From Crambe crambe (lineage: Eukaryota; Porifera; Demospongiae; Poecilosclerida; Crambeidae): a DNA stretch of 64,000 nucleotides. Every line of letters starts with the position of its first letter. The first letter of the stretch is position 1. A program made the position numbers and the translations under genes. A model generated the notes under the pieces. It was not told where the DNA came from. It ran no database searches and worked only from the letters and a program-made list of their open reading frames with translations. The DNA lies in contig OZ004597.1 of NCBI GenBank assembly GCA_963924555.1, forward strand, positions 3,862,404-3,926,403, written 5' to 3'. This document shows positions 59,656 through 64,000 of the stretch, one piece after another.

Positions 59656-59824
59656 GCTTGTAGGTACAAAAATGTCAAGAGCTGCTGAGAAAAAATTGGA
59701 GGAGCTTCACAAGTCTGTCGGTCATAGTGAGCTTGACATCAATTTCAAGAGCGTTGGTTATTTTGGTTACAAATATTCACAAGACAAGAAGACTAGTACC
59801 AGTGTCTCATTCTGTGCACTTTAA
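51889..59824 (+). CDS. Tripartite NLR immune-type receptor, copy 2
   Basis: Paralogue of NLR1 with the same exon plan: 51889-52912, 54031-55705, 55950-56033, 56690-56773, 56990-57073, 57388-57471, 57725-57808, 57860-57943, 58004-58093, 58500-58583, 58647-58736, 59656-59824 (3636 nt, 1211 aa, phases consistent). The CARD-like region, death-fold-like segment, NACHT Walker A and B (EGSPGVGKT, LIILEGWDELPP) and nine LRR exons are all present and open. Changes are concentrated outside the NACHT: exon 1 tail, the fifth exon (FLECGLTSLSGRALAEM against FSRCELTSSSGKSLAGM), and a different last-exon ending (STSVSFCAL). An upstream in-frame ATG at 51691 would add 66 residues. Which start is used cannot be told here. 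Confidence 0.9.
56438..56595 (-). mobile_element. Penelope-like tail fragment, hairpin form
   Basis: 158 bp flanked by a 12-bp duplication ATGAAGAAAGTT (56426-56437, 56596-56607). It holds the reverse complement of the tail seen at 50660-50760, followed by a short direct stretch of the same tail, so its two ends pair as a hairpin. No coding part. Absent from the NLR1 intron, so it inserted after the duplication. Confidence 0.8.
56477..56522 (-). ncRNA. Second hammerhead ribozyme motif
   Basis: Identical in sequence to the motif at 50675-50720 but on the minus strand: AUCACC, CUGAUGA, the GGCUAGA/UCUGGUC stem, GAAAC, GUU, GGUGGU. It is carried by the short Penelope tail copy. Confidence 0.7.
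57524..57701. mobile_element. Fold-back MITE in NLR2 intron
   Basis: Arms AGTCTATTTGCATTCACCTT / CCCCTTAATCATTCACTATA pair with TATAGTGAATGATCAAGGGG and AGATGAATGCAAATAGTCT across a short spacer. About 178 bp, no coding capacity. The NLR1 intron has the uninterrupted sequence near 47350, so this is a post-duplication insertion. Confidence 0.8.
59435..59654. repeat. (C)n(CA)n and (CT)n tracts in last NLR2 intron
   Basis: A C/CA tract at 59435-59473 and a (CT)n tract at 59611-59653. The CT tract runs right up to the AG acceptor of the last exon, so it forms the polypyrimidine tract itself. The NLR1 equivalent has no such expansion. Confidence 0.85.
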
Positions 59825-60184
59825 CCTCATCATTTTTTTTCCAAGGGCAACCACATACCAAGTAGAAATATAATATTGGTTTCTATGACAAAAAGCTGAA
59901 ATGTGAACAGTCATGCCTGCAAAAGAAGTTAGTTTTTTGCTCCCTAGCACTACAAAGTACCATCACCTGCACTGATCAATGTCAAAGAAATTTTTTAAGC
60001 TAAAATTTTCCTGGTATTGGAATGTGATCTGCTTCCCTTGTTTGTACAAACCACAAAATCCACTGCATGTACCATGCTACACTTCTGTCTCAGAATGGTG
60101 CACTTCAATCAAATGTGTAGGAGGTGTGAGACATACATGAATAAAGAAACAGTTGGTGGCAATAAAGTATGATGGAGACCCAGT

Positions 60185-63100
60185 TCAGCATTCTCCAGCT
60201 TTATAATAGTCATTGGGATTGGACACAACACGAAAGAGACCGTGTTTATCATCAGGTACTTGTATGCTCTCAGGGGGAGGGTTCTTTTCATCAGCACTGG
60301 CTGCCTTGAAGGTACTAAGATCAAGATAGTCTGACGAAATCTCCATGTAGCTCACGAGTGTTGACACAATGCTGGAAAATGTTGGCCGAGAGTTCTCCTT
60401 ACGTTCCCAACAGGAAAGCATCAAGGCATACCTAATTATAGAAGTCAGAATTTCAAATCTACAACAACACATGTCAATGATACATAAAAGCATTGTGTCC
60501 CTATTCTTAGTGTCTTCACATGCCAATGCATCGATGGTTATGACTGTATGGAGTGTCTTCTTGCCAACACTATCTTTGAGAATTTCTTGAATAGTTAATA
60601 GGTAACTAATTCCCCATCAAAGGGAATATTATGGTAATGTTGATGCAGTAATAATTAGAGCTAAATGGATAAGTTACAAGACTATAATTGCTGTTATTCA
60701 TTAATCATACCAGTGTTCATGTATTCATGGAGGTGTTAAATATACACAATGCAATCCTTACATGTTGCCACAGCAGGCAGCATTCTTAGGTTTGGATAGT
60801 CTCTGATCACTCTCCAAAAAGTCAAGGATGCTGTGAGGGTGAACTCCAGGATAAGGGATAGAACCTCCAGAAAATATCTCCCAGCATGTTATTCCAAAGG
60901 ACCACTGCATGTGAAACCACCACAATTTTAGTATCAAGGACTGAAACATTGTGTTTTGACATGCAGATGCAGTTTAATGGTATCTCACCACATCGCTCTT
61001 TTCAGTGAAGACCCCAAGTCTAATGCTCTCTAAGGACATCCACTTCAAGGGCAACTTAATACCTCCTTCTATTTGCCGAAAATAATTCTGAGAATAAATA
61101 TCTTCTGCCAGTCCGAAATCACTGACTTTTATTATACCAGTCATATCCATCCTATAAGAAAGCATTAGGCATTTAGCATGTTTATTAAAAGATGGAAATT
61201 TGTATGGTCCAGAATCTGGCTTACAGGCAGTTCCTTGCAGCTAGATCTCTATGGATAAACTTCAAATTGGCCAAGTATTCCATTCCTTTGGCAATTTGTA
61301 GACACATTTGAAGAAGAGACACCCTTACATTAACCATCTGCATATATAAATAGTCTTTTTTAAACTTGCTGCTATTAATATTATCTTACATTTTTGTCGT
61401 CTTCTTTTTCCACGAATAAGTTGTCAGCTTCATCTCTGAGGTAACTCAGTAAGCTGCCCTTTGCCATAAAGGGCATTACAATGCAGGGTCCACTAGACCC
61501 CCCATCTGAAGGTCCCACACACACACCAATCAGAGGCATGACATTGGAGTGATTAAATCTCTTCATTTTTTGAATTTCTTCCGAAACAGCTTCAATATCA
61601 CTAGCAGTGGCAAAGATACCTGTCAGAATTGATACATAATTTAATGTTCCATGATTAACAGATTTCTTACCTTTCAATGTTTTAATTGCAACAGTATCCA
61701 CCATATTGGATTTAGAAGATTTCAAATACCCTTTATATACTAGACCAAATTCACCTATGAAAATCAGAATTTGTCACCTTCAGCTACATATACTTAGTGA
61801 GTCATTTACTGTAATACCTTGTCCAATTATTGTTGAAACTTGAAGACGATCATGACTTATTATCATGTCTTTAGGAAGGTTTTCTAGTATGGAAGGTTTG
61901 GTTGATGTATTCTTTGTCGTGGAAGGCTTGATTGATGTATTCTTTGTCATTAATGATGATTCTGTGGACATAACACATTACTGAATAGTTAGCCATACAG
62001 GTGCACCATGATTCATAACAACATTAAATTTAAGAAGTTAATGGTTCTAAAAAGAACTTCCATCTCATGTCAACATCTCATTGTCACTTTCCAAATTTTA
62101 GCTTATGCACTAAGCTGGTTTGAAAATCAAGTACACACACACACACACACACACTCACACACACCCCTTCCAGCCTTGACAATGGCTGTAACAACTTGTA
62201 GTGAAATGTTGTAGCCGGCATAATTGTAATAATAGAAACATGCTAATGTTACTCATGGGTACACATACCTGTGACACATGTTTCACAAGTTTGCTCAGCA
62301 ATATCGTAAGCATCTCTACAATAATAATAATAATAATATTCTAATAATAATAATCAAATAGTTTGCTACTCCATTCACCTTGCAGATTTCTTTTTCAACC
62401 GACAGTACATGCATATGCACACTAATAATAGTATCACAGTCACTATCACCACCAGAGGGACAATGGCTATTATAGCAATGGCATATTCTGGAAAAGGAAG
62501 ATCATCCATGATGGTGCTAGCAACAGTCACAGAACTAGAAACTTCTGGTGAAAATTCACTCATGGTCACACGTCCCAGTGAATTTTCAGCTACACATATA
62601 GGCATTTCAAAGTCTGCATCTCTAAATATCATGAGTTCACTACTGATTTCGTTTTCAACGGTGTCTGGCGGGGAATTAACAATCTTGATATTAGGAGTGT
62701 TGTTACTGATGCGAACTTCAGCACCATTTCTTTGATCTGTTGCCCTCCACCTGATAGTAGGTATGGGAAATCCATCAGCTTCACAAATATAAACTGTTTC
62801 TCTTCCTGGAAATTCGTTTATTACTGCTTCTGTGATCCTAGGAGCTGAATGAAATAATGAATACCATTTATTCACTATAAATTTAGCAGTTTAGTGGATA
62901 CTTGTATTTTGGTGGGAATTTTGCTTCAGACACAACAAGAGTGACTGGTTAGCTATTCATTTTCTCCCAAGAATCTATACAGCTTGTAGAGAAGCTTTCA
63001 AATTCTTGCTACTGTTGTGGTACCAATGGAAAGATCTCATGTAGGTCTGGATTATCAGTAAGCTAGTTATTGATACCTGTGGTAGTGTGAAATGGCCAAT

Positions 63101-63312
63101 GATGCTTGTACATATTATCACACACACACATAGTAGCTTGTCACTCAAACAAACCTTGATTTGGTGGTTCTATTCTGGCACAAACCCGACAGAAGCCACA
63201 CTGAGAGCCTGGCATAACTGAATCCTGGTTTATGTTGGAGTTGCATACCATGATTTCATATCGAGCATTGGAAACTAGATCCATGACCTGAAACCCTTCA
63301 AAATTTTCCGTC
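60185..63312 (-). CDS. Receptor tyrosine kinase (Ig/FN3-like ectodomain), 5' end not found
   Basis: Single-pass receptor tyrosine kinase. Exons in transcript order: 63155-63312, 62379-62844, 62269-62315, 61818-61961, 61671-61754, 61390-61619, 61225-61337, 60989-61151, 60762-60904, 60185-60431; the phases I checked join cleanly. Seen: an FN3-like end ([14 protein letters not shown]) with a Cys cluster; an Ig-like domain ([15 protein letters not shown]); a transmembrane helix ([20 protein letters not shown]) with a basic stop; a short juxtamembrane with a repeated NTSxKPS; and a kinase with glycine loop [67 protein letters not shown] and [12 protein letters not shown]. The activation loop is closest by eye to the Met/TAM group. 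Upstream ectodomain exons probably lie beyond 64000. The C-terminal tail differs from the duplicate fragment. Confidence 0.88.
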
Positions 63313-63377
63313 TATGTGGACAAATACAGCTAAATAAAGAGATTTACGTGCAGACTAGTAAAGCATGCACTTTAAAT

Positions 63378-63985
63378 TGGAATGGAATGGAATAGAACAG
63401 TTCCAGGACCTTATCTCACAGAATGGAATTTCACTGCACATGTGCATGAGCATCCCTGATTAGTAGCTCCCGTGCGTGCATATAGGTGTACTGTACTGGG
63501 AATAATGCTAAAGATTTTGAGATTCTAAACATACAAGGAGGTAATATTGAGCGACAATTTCAACTACGTATACATTTGCATGCATGACACATCATCAACT
63601 TGATGATCTAGCGGCTGCAAGCACTGCTCATCTAACCTTCCTTAGAAAGAGCATTTCTCTGTTAGCAAACTCTTTTAACAATTATACCTTTCAAACTACA
63701 GTAATAGGTACCTAGCATGAGAATCCAAGAATACAATAATTCAAGCATAGCCTACTCATTATAACTGCTGTGCTTCAATACAACACTTGTAATTATTATT
63801 ATACATATACTATTGGGGATCTTGGGGAATATTCGAAAAATGATAAGAAGATCAGCTATGACAGTGCATCACCATCCTAGGGATCCCAAACTCATACTGC
63901 ACATGTGCATATGCGTGCACATTGAAAATTCTGTTCCATGAATCATGAAATAGGGTTCTGTTCTGTTCCGTAGAATAGTATGGCC
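63378..63985. mobile_element. Possible TIR element at right edge
   Basis: AATGGAATAGAACAGTTCC...GAATGGAATTTC...CTGCACATGTGCAT on the left is loosely the inverse of ATGCGTGCACATTGAAAATT...GTTCTGTTCTGTTCCGTAGA on the right, with GGATCCC/CATCCCT near the inner ends. The match is imperfect and no target duplication is clear. No coding content. Confidence 0.4.
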
Positions 63986-64000
63986 CCTGAACTCTGTATG

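Larger units (their letters stand above)
51363..61045. repeat. Tandem segmental duplication, unit 2
   Basis: Begins within the sequence of TRPA exon 2 (GTTTTGACAACATCTTCACG, matching 39525 onward), continues through the TRPA exon 1 copy, NLR2 and the kinase 3' half, and then joins the unique 5' part of the kinase. Exonic identity to unit 1 is very high by eye. Confidence 0.9.

Noticed and set aside
60109-60324. Additional short frame overlapping the kinase tail
   Set aside because: Different frame from the kinase tail that is conserved with the 49.4-49.7 kb fragment; no independent support.

Overview
The window is animal nuclear DNA. It is gene-dense and AT-rich, with many short introns (often 50-200 bp) and head-to-head gene pairs. 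The gene content (metazoan PDHA1, PDXK, KRIT1, SPDL1, TRPA, receptor tyrosine kinase) together with tripartite NLR genes (helical N-terminal domain, NACHT, LRR), a sponge-like receptor tyrosine kinase and AGCT-rich spacers points to a demosponge, most likely Amphimedon queenslandica or a relative. The species is an inference; no database search was possible. Exon limits come from reading splice sites by eye and matching remembered family members.

Positions 1-28.7 kb hold single-copy housekeeping genes: KRIT1 (-, 3' end cut by the window edge), PDHA1 (+), PDXK (+), MFI/C11orf65-like (-), TMEM230 (+), CEP43/FOP (-), a Golgi class I alpha-mannosidase (+), LDAH (-), Spindly (-) and an unrecognised small secreted protein (+). 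KRIT1/PDHA1, MFI/TMEM230, CEP43/mannosidase and SPDL1/secreted protein are divergent pairs that share short putative promoters.

Positions 30.4-39.9 kb hold a TRPA-type ion channel (-) with at least 16 ankyrin repeats, a six-helix channel core and a C-terminal coiled coil. It is divergent from an NLR gene (+, 40.1-48.7 kb). From about 39.52 kb to 51.36 kb a segment made of the TRPA 5' end, the NLR and the 3' end of a tyrosine kinase has been tandemly duplicated. The second unit runs to about 61.0 kb and continues into a complete-looking receptor tyrosine kinase (-, to at least 63.3 kb). The array reads: TRPA | NLR1 | kinase 3' fragment || TRPA 5' fragment | NLR2 | kinase. Both NLR genes read open through every exon I could place (predicted 1205 and 1211 aa).

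Mobile DNA is concentrated in introns. There are two TIR elements with 9-10 bp target duplications that carry RecQ-like helicase gene fragments, several fold-back elements, a TA-flanked MITE, a 5'-truncated Penelope-like element with a GIY-YIG endonuclease, and a second short Penelope-tail copy. Both Penelope tails contain a sequence that folds as a minimal hammerhead ribozyme. Several insertions are present in only one unit of the duplication, so they probably postdate it. The strongest leads are the helicase-carrying TIR family, the hammerhead-bearing Penelope tails, and the recent TRPA-NLR-kinase duplication.
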